Positions 51,212 through 62,789 of a stretch of DNA of 64,000 nt are shown piece by piece; the stretch's first letter is position 1, and every line of letters starts with the position of its first letter. The position numbers and the translations under genes are program-made. The notes beneath the pieces were generated by a model. It was given only the letters and a program-made list of their open reading frames with translations. It did not search any database and was not told where the DNA came from. This DNA is from Salvator merianae (taxonomy: Eukaryota > Chordata > Lepidosauria > Squamata > Teiidae). The stretch is taken from NCBI GenBank assembly GCA_003586115.2, contig QVOM02000091.1:2121731-2185730 (forward strand), read 5' to 3'.

Positions 51212-52294
51212 TAGATTCAGTTCTTGCTTCCCAAGGAGGCCTGTCTGGCCCTGATCATCTTGTTACCTGTAAGCATTTCATCTCTCTCCCAGATATTTGC
51301 GAGTAAAGTCTGGTGTAGTGACAGCTGTTAGTAAATTATTGGCTGGCTTTGATTCATGGATATTTAATACCAATATTTTCTGTGTTACTGTTTTATTCTT
51401 TTTAATTTTGTTCTTTTAATTCATATCACGATGGTCCCTTTGTGGCACAAAGTGATTCAATAACTGAATAAACGATATATTCTCTTTTTTATAAATTATT
51501 CACTGAGTGACTCACTGTTTCTGCCAGCAGGATTTCACACACTTTCCTGAAGATGACCACCATTATCCACTGTATAAGGAGACCCACATTCTTTCTATCA
51601 CCTTTCCTAGCTGCTTCAGTCCATTTACACTGTCGTGTTATTTGATTAATGCCTATATGTTTTGGAGCAGAACGGGCTCCTGTGACATTTCACATCTGAG
51701 AGTCAAATATTTCAGTCGTTATTCTCTTCTCATGTACCTTCCAAAGTATGTGTTAGTTTTTATCTTGTTTTTGAGAGCCTACCAGGACTACAGGGCTTTC
51801 CAGGAGATAATAACATGTTTGATTAAGGTCATGTCTCCACTTTGTATAGGAGGTGGCTTCATTCCAGGTGGGAGTGGGAGGTGCCCTGATCCACTACAGA
51901 AACAGGTGCCCTCTGTGTCTCCATTTTGGAGCACAGAGGCACCATTTTCAGCAATCCCTCTGTGCAAGTAGTGACATAATGCCCCGCAAACAAGGTGCCT
52001 CCAACAGTGATCGCGCCTGTAAAGAGTGCAGTGTGATCGCTGCAAGGTGCCTGCTGTCACTCTGAATAGAGACGCAGAGCCAGTGTGTGCCTTTTTTGGT
52101 ACAATAAGTAGAGATGCGGCCTAAGACAATACTGTTGTTTCTGACTGCTCCTGTTTTCCAAAAGTGGATTCTGTTCTCCATTAGTTGTTTTGTTCCAGTT
52201 TTAACTTTTGTAATATTTTTAATATTGCTATATAATGAAAATATCTATACTGTCACCATTGTTCTTTTAAATTCTGCAACCCTGCATTGTGTGA
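51212..52294. other. Mostly unassigned; possible MITE at 51826-52082
   Basis: 51826 GGTCATGTCTCCACTTTGTA and 52082 (minus) GGCTCTGCGTCTCTATTCAG are weakly alike and might be ends of another element containing 'tgtctccattttggagcacagaggcaccattttcagc'. A 154-codon ORF at 51507 has no recognised domain. Confidence 0.3.
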
Positions 52295-52372
52295 CGAAGG
52301 AAGGAAGGAAGGAAGGAAGGAAGGAAGGAAGGAAGGAAGGAAGGAAGGAAGGAAGGAAGAAAGGAAGGAGGG
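52295..52372. repeat. (GGAA)n microsatellite
   Basis: About nineteen tetranucleotide units with one GAAA variant near the right end. Confidence 0.95.
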
Positions 52373-52879
52373 AAGGCGGGCGGAAAAGGCTGACAGTGAA
52401 CTGGACAAACCTCTCAACCAATCTTGTCCTGTTCACCAGAGAGGCCAGAATAACAATGAGCAGAATCAATGAGCAGAACCAGTAAAGAAACAGATTTTAG
52501 TGATATTAAGGCTATGTCTATATACTAGGAAAGAACAGCATAAGGGCAACTAGAGGATGTTTCTGTCACATGCATTAACTCACATCATGCCCTTGAGCCA
52601 TCCTAGGGTCCAAAAAAGCACCCTGCCAGAACAGCTCTGAGGGCATATTAGCAGCCTGGCCTGCAATGGGAAAAGTATGTGCCAAAGCTGGGCGTCTCCT
52701 TCTAAGTTTGGACTTGCATGCCCTAATTGGCATGGTGGAGAAACAGGGGAAAACCAATTGGGAACATGACTTATTGTGTAGTTCATTTTAGAAATTGGAA
52801 ATTGGTTTGGATCTTTGGATTCTGCCAGAAAATCTGGGAAAAAAATACTGAAACTCACTTTTGAGAAATGGTTGCAGAT
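52373..52879. other. No recognisable feature
   Basis: No repeat or coding assignment. Confidence 0.35.
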
Positions 52880-53052
52880 ATAGGCAGGATGTCTCTAAAG
52901 GCCATTTGCAGGGAGTCGAGAACAGGTGAAGGTTTTGCCTTTGTCTTTGGCCTGAGAATGCCCAGAAGCAATTGGTGGGCCACCGTGTGAGACAGGATGC
53001 TGGACTAGATGGGCTGTGGCCTGATCCAGCAAAGCTCCTCTTATGTTCTTAT
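52880..53052 (+). mobile_element. CR1-type LINE 3' end (sense)
   Basis: 'ctctaaaggccatttgcagg', GAAGGTTTTGCCTTTGTCTT, 'gggccaccgtgtgagacaggatgctggactagatgggctg' and 'ctgatccagcaaagctcctcttatgttctta', the sense form of the segment antisense at 18836. Confidence 0.85.
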
Positions 53053-53577
53053 CATTTTCAGCTTCTCTGAAACAGAAAACTGGAGGAGCCAAGCTTTTTG
53101 GATTCTATATTAAGGGACAAAAATCTGATAAAGATGAGAAAGTGTTGACAGTACATGGACAGTGATCCATTTCTGCCTTGCAGCCTCTCTTCTGCATATC
53201 GATCAGACGAGGGGAGCATCTGAGCAATCTTTGAATAATTTACTAGTCGTTTCTCCTGCTGACACCATGCTGGGTTGAAACTGCACCAGATGGGCTCATA
53301 GCATTTCACAACCCCGGTGGTGAATAATGAATGAATAAATCCCTGATAACGATGACGCCGTATCCCAGTGGGATGAGGAGAGAGCACCAGACAAGGGCAT
53401 GTGGTGAAGCCTCTGAAAGAGGAGAATAATGAGGAACCAGAAATCCGTTCCAAAGAGGCTGCTGTTCTTTCATTTTTTACTCCACAACATCTGAATGCAA
53501 TGCTTTCATAACACAAGCTGAGTCTGAACTGGATACTGCACGTACCTGACAAAGGCAGCGACCTCTTAAGGAGGTTT
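53053..53577. other. Unique-looking sequence with a 164-codon minus-strand ORF
   Basis: Positions 53058-53552 are open on the minus strand but the product has no domain that I recognise, and the first codons overlap the CR1 boundary. No repeat family matches. It could be conserved non-coding DNA or chance. Confidence 0.3.
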
Positions 53578-53752
53578 GGACCTGTTTGAACATTACTGCT
53601 TGGAATGGTAGAATTCTACTATTCTAAGCTGGAACAGACCCAGCGGTGTGGCAGCCATCCGCACTGCGAGGGCTAGAACAGCCCTCTACCGGGCTTCCAG
53701 CACTTGCAGTGTGAATGCACCCCTGCTTGCCATGACAGTGGCCGTGGAAATT
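53578..53752 (+). mobile_element. Family A MITE, left part (A13)
   Basis: GGACCTGTTTGAACATTACT with the 'ggtagaattctactattctaagctgg' palindrome to 'atgacagtggccgtgg', where it stops and family H sequence begins. The right half is missing. Confidence 0.72.
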
Positions 53753-53845
53753 AGAAGTGGGATGAGAACACGAAGGCCACACACTACCTCCTATAAGGCG
53801 CTTTTGAACCGCTTTTTTTTTTTGCTCTTTGTGAATGGGGCTTAT
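53753..53845 (+). mobile_element. Family H right-hand fragment (H3)
   Basis: 'aattagaagtgggatgagaacac', CCACACACTACCTCCTATAA and 'gcttttgaaccgctttt' match H1 27896-27970. Confidence 0.6.
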
Positions 53846-53957
53846 GGTTTTTGTACATGGGAAGAAGCATCATAGCTGAACTAAGCCGTGGCCAGAGGAG
53901 GCCAGCTGAAATCAACAGAATTCAGGTAGCTGTGACTCACTTTAGCCTGCTGATTTC

Positions 53958-54566
53958 GGGCCTGTTCGCACTGTAGCGGTAGACCGTTCTAGTCCGCTCG
54001 CTGGAACGGAGCGTTTGCACTGCCGCGGGCGCGCGCCTCACCCAATCCTGACCGCTTCGTACCTGATCCGAACCCGAAGCCGGATAAGGCAAGACAACAA
54101 AAAAGATGTCTTCATCCTGACCTGCGCGATGGAGCGAAGATCGGGCATGGTGCTTTTGCACTGTTTGCCTCGGCGTCGGGCGTGGCTGTTGCAGCTACGC
54201 ATGCGCGCTCCGCTGCTTCGCACCTGGGGTGCGAAGTCTCCGTACCCCGCTCTGCTGCTTCATAACCCGGTACGAAACTTCGTACCCGGGATAGCCCTTT
54301 CGGCTGAGTAACCGAGCCGCCGGTACGAAGCCGGCTTCGTAACCAGCCCTCTGGGTACGAAGTGGGTGCGAAGGTGCGAAGTGGGTACGAAGCGGTTGAG
54401 AAGCGGGTACCGAACTAGCGGCTACCATTCACACTGTTCCCTCTGCTAGTCGGCTTCGGGTCCGTTCCGCTGGCCGGGAGTACGAATGGCACCGAGCGTT
54501 CCCCAACTTCTCCGGTCCGAAGCCGACTACTGGGAACGGTCTACCGAGCTAAGTGCGAAAAGGCCC
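53958..54566 (+). mobile_element. Family B CpG-rich MITE (B5), TSD TTC
   Basis: GGGCCTGTTCGCACTGTAGC to TAAGTGCGAAAAGGCCC, 609 bp, flanked by TTC (53955-53957, 54567-54569). Contains 'aagacaacaaaaaagatgtctt' and GCGCGATGGAGCGAAGATCG. Local tandem of 'gtacgaag(t/c)gggt' units at about 54350-54410. Confidence 0.92.
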
Positions 54567-54709
54567 TTCATTCGTTTTGATTGGGAATGACTTCACTGCT
54601 TTGAGCCCAGGGAATTTAGCTCTTTTGGGAACATGCCATAGGGCAGAAAGAGCCAAATCTCCACACGGGACAGGTGAAACTCTGACCAATTCCAGTTTGG
54701 GTCAGTCTT
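54567..54709. other. Short unassigned stretch
   Basis: Nothing recognised. Confidence 0.3.
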
Positions 54710-55183
54710 GGGCTGCCTCCAGACAGTGAGAGGAAAAGGTGAGAGCTTGTTTGCATCTCGCAATCCCTGCCAAACGGCAGGGCAACATCGCGGGGCAAGT
54801 GTGAGCACTTACCTGTCTAGACACTTAATCCCACAATGGCAGGGCAGCTACTTTCAAGTGTTTCGACGGCGTGAAATACCCGGAAGTATGCATGCACTGG
54901 CCCTATGCATGTGTGGAGGCCATTTCTGCCCCAGTTTCAGCCCTGTGCGTGTACCTGGATCATTTTCTTCAGGAAGGATCCCAGGAGCAAGTATCCAGAC
55001 AGGTAGGCCATATCGCCATTCCGGAAAAATCCGTGGCGAGAGGTGGATTTTCCCAGAATAGGGATACCGCATGATTTTGACCCTATATCGTGGGGTTATG
55101 TTGGGTTTGCTACACGTACATGTGGCAATTCCAACATTGCCCTGAGATAATCCCAGGATTTAGCCCCTGTATGGATGCAGTCC
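54710..55183 (+). mobile_element. Family D element (D5), most complete copy
   Basis: GGGCTGCCTCCAGACAGTGA at the left and CCTGTATGGATGCAGTCC at the right are inverted ends. Inside: GAAATACCCGGAAGTATGCA, CATGTGTGGAGGCCATTTCT, 'ggatcccaggagcaagtatccagacagg', GGATTTTCCCAGAATAGGGA, and the 'tttgctacacgtacatgtggcaa' palindrome. About 474 bp. D8 at 59140 shares the same layout. Confidence 0.78.
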
Positions 55184-55503
55184 TGGAAATTTTCCATGCC
55201 CCATAGGCATGGGTGATAAGAGATGCGTATACAAAGTAGTCACAGCCTGAGGATTGGGACTACAGGATGGATGGACTGAGGGAAGCCCCAATAGGAACCT
55301 TCCCAAACTCCATTTTAATACAGTGCAAGTTAAAGGCAGGAGCTGCACAATGGCAGATCCTACCATTTTGAGGGATGGAGCACTGGTAGTCAAGCTGTCT
55401 GTCCCTTAGGATAGGGTCATGAGATCCTACCCCTTAAGAGGCCACAAAGTCCATGCACAGATCCTGTGACAGCTTTCACAGAAAACCACATAAGCCTTAG
55501 GCA

Positions 55504-55800
55504 CCATCCAGATGGGAGAAATATAGTGCCATTATGACTGTGCCATGGTGGGATTGCCGCACGTACCTGTGGCAACCCTACCATAGCTCCGCTATATTCT
55601 CTCTAAAATCCGATGCTGGCGATGGATTTCCTAAAATAGTACTATTACTTACCTTGTAGCTGGAGCTGCCACCATTGCTCTGGCCACCGTGCATGTGCGG
55701 GGCCCATAAAAGACAGCTGCGCATGCGTGGTGGTGCTGGTGATGTGCACAGGCAGTGCGAGCCCTTGCACTGTCTAGGCAACAAGCCTGGCAGAGGTGTG
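55504..55800 (-). mobile_element. Family D element (D7), truncated
   Basis: CCATCCAGATGGGAGAAATA, 'gggattgccgcacgtacctgtggcaaccctaccatagc', 'ccgtgcatgtgcggggccc'. Right limit unclear. Confidence 0.6.
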
Positions 55801-56770
55801 AGTGTGTGTGCACACATGCACGTGGGTGATGAAGCAATGAGGGGGCTGCACACGCATTGTGCAAATTTCCTCAGAAAGAAAGGACATGCAGTTCTCCACA
55901 CATATCAGAGGGTAGGCAGCGGGGGAGAATCAGGCGGCCCCTTCTCCTCAGCATGTACACGCCACCTTTATGGGACTGCTGCTTTCAGGTATTACAAGGC
56001 CCAGCAGGGTGAAAGGCCGAGTGGCCGGGCACATGCTCTAGATCTGCGGAGTTCTGCATCTTCAAAGACTCAGAGGATACATTGTGTGGGAGGGAACTGG
56101 CAGAGATGCAGCCTTGAACTTTCGCTCAAAGACTACAAAGCAATTTACACATTCCCTCCCTTTTTATGTTCCCAAGAGCAGCCCTGAAAGCTTTCTTGGC
56201 TCTGGGTTCCTTTGAGGCTTATGTGGCTTAAGAATCAGGGAGATGTAGCTCCCCCCCCCCAAAAAAAAAGAAAGAAAAAAAAGCATTCCCCTGGCCTTAT
56301 TTGAAGCCTGGGTGTGAATGCAAGGCAGGTGATCACATGTAGATCGTGGAAAATGGGGCCAAGGGAAGCAGATGGTGTGAGCCACTGATTCAGGCTTTGT
56401 TCCTGCAATATGAGCATGGCCTTAAAGTGCCTACCAGCATTTGTGGGAGAACTTAATATTGTCTGTGCAGCAACGTAGTCCTCAAGATTTTAAAGGTGCA
56501 GATCTGCGCATTTCTACAGCTTGAAGGACTTGGGGGATACACTGCACATCAGTGTAAGGAGTGCTGTCTGTGAGGGAACCAGCACAGGAGCAGTGGTGGT
56601 GGCCACCAAGGAGGGGAGTGACCTCGACTGCCACCACACAGCCCCTGTGGTTATGGAAGAGGATGGAGGCCAAGATGGTGATCTACAACCTTCTGCTGCT
56701 TTCACCTGCTCACTCTTGAGCACTCCATCCTCTCCTTGCCTGGAGGTTGTTTTTTTTTTTAATAACCTTC
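55801..56770. other. Unassigned, with family K scraps
   Basis: 56040-56110 and 56495-56575 share 'gatctgcgcatttctacagc'/'ctttaaag'-type words and 'gaggatacattgtg...gagggaac' with each other, suggesting fragments of the family K element described next. A 170-codon ORF at 55675 is a by-product of repeats. Confidence 0.35.
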
Positions 56771-57403
56771 TGTGATCTGCACACATACACAGCTCTGCAC
56801 CTTCAAAGGATGAGTCCCGTCTGTCTTATGGAGGCAAGGGGATAGGAGCAAGGAGACCTCCTTTGTGCCTTGGGACTGACATCTCAATGAGGAGGCTTGT
56901 CTACGTGTACGGTGTGGGCTGATCGATGGTGGCGGCTAGTGTACTCTGAAAAATAACCACCAGTCAAGGTGAAAGGTTGAGTCCTGGAAGCAAAGCATGG
57001 AAGCAACTTCCAGATCCTAGCGAGGGGGAGAGGCTGTGCCATCTAAAGCAAAGGTCTGCTGGCAGCAACAAGAGTTGGAGGAGGGAGTGTTGTTAAAGAA
57101 AAAAAAAAAGCTGTGCACTTGGGAGTCAGCCATTGCTCCTAGAGCAACTAGTGGAAGATAGGAGGGCAAAGCCACAAGGTGTTGGAAGGTGAAATGAGGA
57201 CCTGGCAGGTTGACGCACAAGAGTCCCCAGAATTCCTGATGCCTCTTGGGGCTGCCCAGCATGGAAAAGGGCACGGAGCCCAGCAAAGGGCTGATTACTC
57301 TTTGCTTTTTCCCCATCCTATAAGCTTTGGTCCCTAAGCTAGCTTCTGCAGCTAGGCTCAAGAAACTTTGAAAATGCAGAATTCCGTATGTGTGCAGATC
57401 ACA
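56771..57403. mobile_element. Element with 38-bp terminal inverted repeats (family K)
   Basis: TGTGATCTGCACACATACAC then AGCTCTGCACCTTCAAAG at 56771-56808 is mirrored by CTTTGAAAATGCAGAATTCC then GTATGTGTGCAGATCACA at 57366-57403, about 31 of 38 matching. 633 bp, no conserved ORF. Flanks (TTC / TTT) do not give a clear duplication. Superfamily unknown. Confidence 0.65.
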
Positions 57404-58344
57404 TTTGTTTACTGGGAAAAAAAAAAGATCCCAGGCAAGGAGGGAAGGGAATACTCAGGAGCGAGCAAACCAACGAGCAAAAGCAGGTGAAGCCAGTCAG
57501 ATGAACAGGGCAGGAGAAACAGGCTGCAACACTCCTACAGAATTCTATACTTGTGCAGATTGCATGCATTTATTTTTTTAAAAAAAGAGGCAGAGGAAGG
57601 CAGAGGTGAAACTCCAGCATTGATCCGAGAGGGGAACGAAACCTCTCCCTCCTCATTCCTAGGAAAGTTCAATTTTCAACCCCAATGGTCCTCTTGCACC
57701 TTCATACCCTCAAAATATAACCAGACTATGGAATTCAAATGGTTGTGAGAGCTGAGATAATCCTAAAACCGGATAGATCGGATTGGGGGTGGGATGATTT
57801 GGATAAAAACAGAAGGGCATTTTTGGATGTGATCCCTGAGAACAAGAGATTGCCTGAGACTGATTTAAACATTGGGCGTGACCACAGCCTGAAATAGGGT
57901 CCTGTGTGCTGATGTGTGTGTGTGTTGCCACACCTGTTGTAGTGATTTATGATGGTCTGGCTGCTATATGACCCAGTGATTTCTGAGTAGCTAGGCCCAG
58001 CCCAAGGATTGTGAATGTCCTATGGAAGATATGACTTTGATGTCACCCATTCGAATGCGGAGAACATGATCAGTCCAGCAATGGATGTTTTGAAAAGGTG
58101 GAACTGAGGCTTATCCCTTATTCCTTTGGTGCCCCTTTGTCTGTGTTTTAACAGCCACACCTGCTTTTTGTGAATGTGTTTAGAGTTTGGGAATATATTA
58201 TACAGAATGGTCTGTGGACTGGACTATTTGTTTATCCAGCTGCTCCTAGTTTTTGATTGTTTATGCTCATTTCCAAATGAATAGAACCTGCTTTTTGACA
58301 CCATACATAATGAAAATCAAGATATTAAATGGACCCTAAATATT
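57404..58344. other. No firm feature
   Basis: 57535-57580 (CAGAATTCTATACTTGTGCA then GATTGCATGCATTTATT) resembles a family K end. Otherwise nothing recognised. Confidence 0.35.
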
Positions 58345-58540
58345 GGGAGGGGCTGTAGCTCAGTGGTAAAGCAAACAGTCTGGAAAGCAGTGGGTTGCTG
58401 GTTCAATTCCCAGCCTCTACCCAGAAGAAGGCAACAGCAAATCACTTCTGTTATCTCTGCCAATAAAGCTGCATAGCTCATGGAGATGCCCATAAAATCA
58501 ACCAGGAATTGGCCACAACTCAATGATACCCAACAACAAA
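58345..58540 (+). mobile_element. tRNA-derived SINE (S2), same family as S1
   Basis: A box TAGCTCAGTGG (58356-58366) and B box GTTCAATTCC (58401-58410), then 'ggcaacagcaaatcacttctg', 'aataaagctgcatagctcatgg' and 'ggccacaactcaatgatacc'. The flanking AAATATTGG / AAATATTGG (58337-58345 and 58537-58545) is a plausible target-site duplication. Confidence 0.88.
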
Positions 58541-59139
58541 TATTGGTGTACAAAGATCTGGTCAACTGCACTGCTCGAAAAACAGAAGTAGAAACTAAGG
58601 GATACAAAATGGTAACAAACCAATTTACATTAGATTGGTAGATTTTTAAATAGCAAATGAATAATCCTGAGGAGAAAAGGGCTGTATCAATATACCTTTG
58701 ATGGACACCCAAGTCAGTCAGTTTCCACAGTTCTGACTGCCAAAGGAACTTGAGGAGGTGGTGAGGGACTTGGGTAGCCATCAAAAATGTCAAAACAAAG
58801 GAGTAACCTTTGCTCACTATCTCATCCACAGGCTCGCCTTGGCAAGATGGGCCTTGCCTTCATTGCCACTGGGGAGGCAATGGCTTGAATATACGATCTT
58901 CCCAGTGGCAATGGCGGAGGAAACCACTTCATGAGGCAGTAAGAAAGCCACTAAAGCAGAAGTGCCTGGCCTCAGGTGCCTTCACCAGCTTCCATGAAGT
59001 GACAGTCATACTGCTAGTTATTCTTCTTAAAAGCCATTAGAAGTTTATGTTCTTATTACACTTGACTGATCAATTTAAATAACATTTTCTTCAATTAATT
59101 TTATTCTTGTATTAATTATGTCGCTCTTAAGATACTCAA
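58541..59139. other. No recognisable feature
   Basis: GCCTTGCCTTCATTGCCACT and AGTGGCAATGGCGG (about 58853-58918) are inverted and could be a small foldback. Nothing else. Confidence 0.35.
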
Positions 59140-59628
59140 GCTGCCTCCAGATGGGGAAAGGAGAAAAGCAGGATCTTGCTGAGATCCCTCGACTTTCTCT
59201 TGCTGGTCCTGCCAGACGGCAGGGTGAAATCGCCGGGCAAGCAAGCCCAGGCCCTTATCTTGTCTGGTGCTACTCCTGTGACAACACAATGGATATGTCC
59301 GGATATTTCAGTGGTGTGAAGTACCCGAAAGTATGCAAGTGTTGGCCCCTGCGCCTGACAGTGGGCATTTTGGGCCCAGTTTCACTCCTGTGCATGTGCG
59401 GTGGCCATTTTGTTCAAGAAGCATCCCAGGAACAAGTGTCCAGATAAGGCAAGTCATATTGCTATTTTGGGAAAACCTGGACTGGAAGTTGATTTTCCCG
59501 GAATAGCGATATGCTAGGATTTCAACTCTATAACCTGGGGTTATGTTGGGATTGCCATTAATATGTGTGGGAATCATGATATAGCACTGACATAATCCTG
59601 GATTTAAGGCTCTTTCTGGATTCATCCA
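59140..59628 (+). mobile_element. Family D element (D8)
   Basis: GCTGCCTCCAGATGGGGAAA to CTTTCTGGATTCATCC, with 'gaagtacccgaaagtatgca', 'catcccaggaacaagtgtccagataagg', 'gattttcccggaatagcg' and 'ggttatgttgggattgcc'. Same order as D5. Confidence 0.75.
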
Positions 59629-59915
59629 CAGCTGTAATGTATGTGATATAACTTTGTTCTCTCTCACATGATTTCTAAACACAAACTGCCAAAAATCAAT
59701 TTAGAAAATGCATCTTAAAACTACTTCTTTTTTTATATATATTTTAAAGCACAAGCAAGCCATTAGGAAGTGAAACCACCTACAATTCCAGACTGGATCA
59801 GATCTATAACAGTAATTTTGGATTCCTATTTATAACTCTCAGAACTCAGAGGCTGTGGCAGACAGGCAAACTCCTAGTAATTTTCTGAATGGGGCTGGCA
59901 AAGCCCTGTGAAAAT
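59629..59915. other. Short unassigned stretch
   Basis: Nothing recognised. Confidence 0.3.
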
Positions 59916-60481
59916 GGGCCTGTTCGCACTTCGAAGCAGAACGTTCTTGGCCGCTCGCTAGAATGGAGGATTCGCACTTGTGCATGCAGGCATCATTCCC
60001 GATTCTCACCAAGGCTCACCTGATACATACCCAAAGCTGTGGAAGGCTAGACAAGTAATTTGCTGTCTTGATTTCGACCTGCGAGATCAAGCGCAGATCG
60101 GGGAAGTTGCTTTTGCACTGTTTCCTGGCTCGAAATGGCAGTGGGGAGGGGCTGGTGTGGTCCGCTGCTTCACAACCCGGTTTGCCCTTTGGGTTTCACA
60201 CCCTGGGTGCCGTTTCAAAGACAGCTCCGAAAGGAGCTGCTCTAACTTCAAAGCAGTAGCTCTATGTTTCGGATTACTAGCTCTATCTTCGCATCCGTGC
60301 CTCTATGATTCGTTACCTCATTTCCTGCCTAGCGGAATCCCATCCACACTGCTCCCTCTGCTGGTCAGCTTGGAGTCGTTTCCCTGGCTGGCAAGTGCGT
60401 ATAGCACTCAACAGACTCCATCTTCACCGGCCTGAAGCCTACTAATTAGAACGTTCTCCTCTGGTGAATGCGAAAACGCCC
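59916..60481 (+). mobile_element. Family B MITE (B6), eroded
   Basis: GGGCCTGTTCGCACTTCGAA to GAATGCGAAAACGCCC, 566 bp. 'gctagacaagtaatttgctgtctt' and 'gcgagatcaagcgcagatcgg' are decayed versions of the family blocks and many CpG sites have become TG or CA. Flanks AAT / ATT are close to a duplication but not identical. Confidence 0.82.
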
Positions 60482-61105
60482 ATTGTGTTCTGTACTACAT
60501 CAACTCCACTCCATCTAAGAAGGTGATGGTGGTGTCAGGTTTAGGTGTGCAAGAAAATTTTGTGCATCCCAGCCAATAGAGTTTTAGGCAATTTCAGCAC
60601 TGAACTAGACTGTCCTGGATCAGGGCAGGATAGGCATTCTGTCCCACTGGGTTGCCAGTGGGCCAAGAAACACTGTTTGCATTCCAGACAGCCTGTCCTA
60701 TCCCAGGCCCGAGCTCTAGCTTCAAAGACTGGGTCTAGACCTCAAAAGCAAAAGTTCTCGGTCTTTAGTATTTCTGGCTGGGCCCTTTTTGATGGCACAC
60801 CGACTTCCAGTGACACTTCCAGTGGCACTTCCTGGTGTGTTGCTGAAATGAACCCCTGTTATATTCTGGGTTATGAGGTGGCCTTCCACACACCCTTCAT
60901 AGTCCAGAATACAAACCCTAGTCTGGTTGTAATGGACCAGGATACAGTGCCATTTTGGTGCCCTTTCAAGGTCCACAGTATATTCTGAGGCAGACAGGAT
61001 GTACTCGGGGGGAGGACTCTGCTGGTCCGCACTAGCATGCAGATGACAGAGGCATAGACTGGAATTTGTTCTGATTTACCATCCAGAGCAGAAAGGGCCT
61101 TAAAG
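60482..61105. mobile_element. Degenerate family J/M sequence
   Basis: 'gacagcctgtcctatcccag', 'gcattttggtgccctttcaagg', 'cactagcatgcagatgacag' and AGCAGAAAGGGCC share words with J and M copies. I cannot delimit individual elements. Confidence 0.35.
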
Positions 61106-61514
61106 GCCCCATCAACATCTTCAGTTTACCTCAGAAGCAAGTTGATAATTGCACGCCGTCTACATTTCTCCCTCTCTTACACATACGCACTTTGAAAACC
61201 ATTATGTCTGTGTCTGTGCTGTCATGAGGATGAATGCACATGATTTATGGAACATGTCAGCACTCACAAGAACTCAGACATTCAGCGGTATCAAAGAGCA
61301 GAAGAACCGGATAAACAAGAAAAGCAAGACTCAAGTGAGATCTATGCAGTCACCTTAGGCAGAGCCGAGAGGGGGCTGGGGCCACAGTTATCCTGAATCC
61401 TGGGCTGGAATCTGCTTCCCAGAGCGCTCCTTTTGCAGAGGGGTAAAAACTGCTCTGCAACAGGAAGTGTGGGCCTGGTTCACTTCTGTGGTTTGCCTGG
61501 AGCCGCTACGTGAA
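61106..61514. other. No recognisable feature
   Basis: Nothing supported. Confidence 0.3.
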
Positions 61515-61870
61515 TCACCCCCAAATGGTCTACTTTCCTGGACTATTGCTGGCACTTTGTGTAATGACCGCAGTTGGAATCTTCAACATCGGGAACTTTA
61601 GTTCCCTGCCCAGGATATTTGGGCCAAACGGATGGCCCAGGGGCAGACCAGCAAGGTCTGCTTCTTCAGACTACAACAAGATATGGTCTGGAACAGCACC
61701 ATCTGCATGACAGTGCTGGCCCAGACTAGTTCCTGAAGTGGCCTCAAAACTTGTATAAGCTTTTGGGGTCAGTCTCCAGGGGCTCTGAAGGGCTAGGAAC
61801 AAAAGTTCCTAGCCTCGGGGCCCCTGGGGATCCCATTCTGGTGTGCCACCAAAATGGTTCCCCCAGCAGT
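61515..61870. mobile_element. Family J element (J3), degenerate
   Basis: 'ggctaggaacaaaagttcctagcctcgg', 'ggtgtgccaccaaaatggttcc' and 'cccagactagttcctgaag' are shared with J1/J4. Ends unclear. Confidence 0.45.
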
Positions 61871-61929
61871 TGGGACCCATTTGTTAAGGAGCAGGGTTGC
61901 TATGCCTTCTTTCTCCTCTTGAGTTTCGA

Positions 61930-61968
61930 AACCAAAATAAAATGTGTTAAAAAAAAAAAAAAAAAAGG
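61930..61968 (+). repeat. AATAAA followed by an A18 run
   Basis: AAAATAAAATGTGTT then about 18 A. The polyadenylation signal 12-15 bp before an A run is what a retroposed RNA leaves behind, but I could not identify its body. Confidence 0.5.
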
Positions 61969-62789
61969 AGAATTATTCTAAATAGGAGGAAAATATGCAA
62001 AAATGCTTCATTTGCATAATTTAGACACGTCAGCATGTAGCTTTCTTAACGCAAACGTTCCAAATGTTGACTCCTGTAAAATGTAGCCTTCTCAAGTTAG
62101 CTGTCTAATCCGTTTGCCTTCCACACTCTTTTCTTTTCCTTTCAACCCTTCCCTCTCTCTCCAGCTATATTTAAACACATGTATCCTCCTGGAATCACAC
62201 TAGACAAAGCCAGCCCTTCTCCCAGAGGCGCCTCGGCCTTGATCCCTGCCAAACCTTGAACAAGAGATTTAGTTTGTCACATCTAAATGGCAGCAGAAGC
62301 CGAACAAAGCAGGTTGTGGGTTGGGCTTGGGGAAGGGAAGAGGGGGGGAGGGGAGCAGGGGCTCTCGCTTCCAGCTGAACTCTGGATAATAGTGACAGAG
62401 CTTCTGCCTGGGTGTTTGTTCCTTCCCCTTAGAGGGATAATCTCCCTGGGAAATCAGAGTCTCCTTCGCCCGTCAGAAACATTCTCTGGCTGGCAACTCA
62501 GAGGCCAGACAGTTTGGGAGGGGCTGGGTCACGCGTTGTCACATTTATGCACTTAGAGAGATGGGCAGAGACGCCGGCGGAGAACAAATTGACTCTGAGG
62601 CATGGCAGTTCTGCTGCTGGGGCATGTATATTTAGGTTCGCGTGGTCTCGCTTTTACAAAGCCTTGGTCTGTTTCCGTGTCAAAAAAGACAGGCGATCCA
62701 CATGGCTGCACTGGATCATGTTTAAGGAGCACCAGGACTGTGGTGACTATATATCTCTGTGTGCCAGGAGTGCAGTGACCATGGCCCTG
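61969..62789. other. Unique-looking stretch, candidate conserved non-coding DNA
   Basis: 62000-62700 matches none of the repeat families here and is compositionally balanced. It contains a purine tract (about 62336-62360) but no terminal repeats and no recognised coding frame. Confidence 0.3.

Noticed and set aside
52114..52485. 123-codon ORF with a repetitive lysine/glutamate/glycine/arginine stretch
   Set aside because: It is the (GGAA)n microsatellite, open in several frames on both strands.
55675..56187. 170-codon plus-strand ORF
   Set aside because: Begins inside a family D copy and continues through repeat-derived sequence.
58317..58829. 170-codon minus-strand ORF
   Set aside because: Its C-terminal part is the antisense of the S2 SINE.
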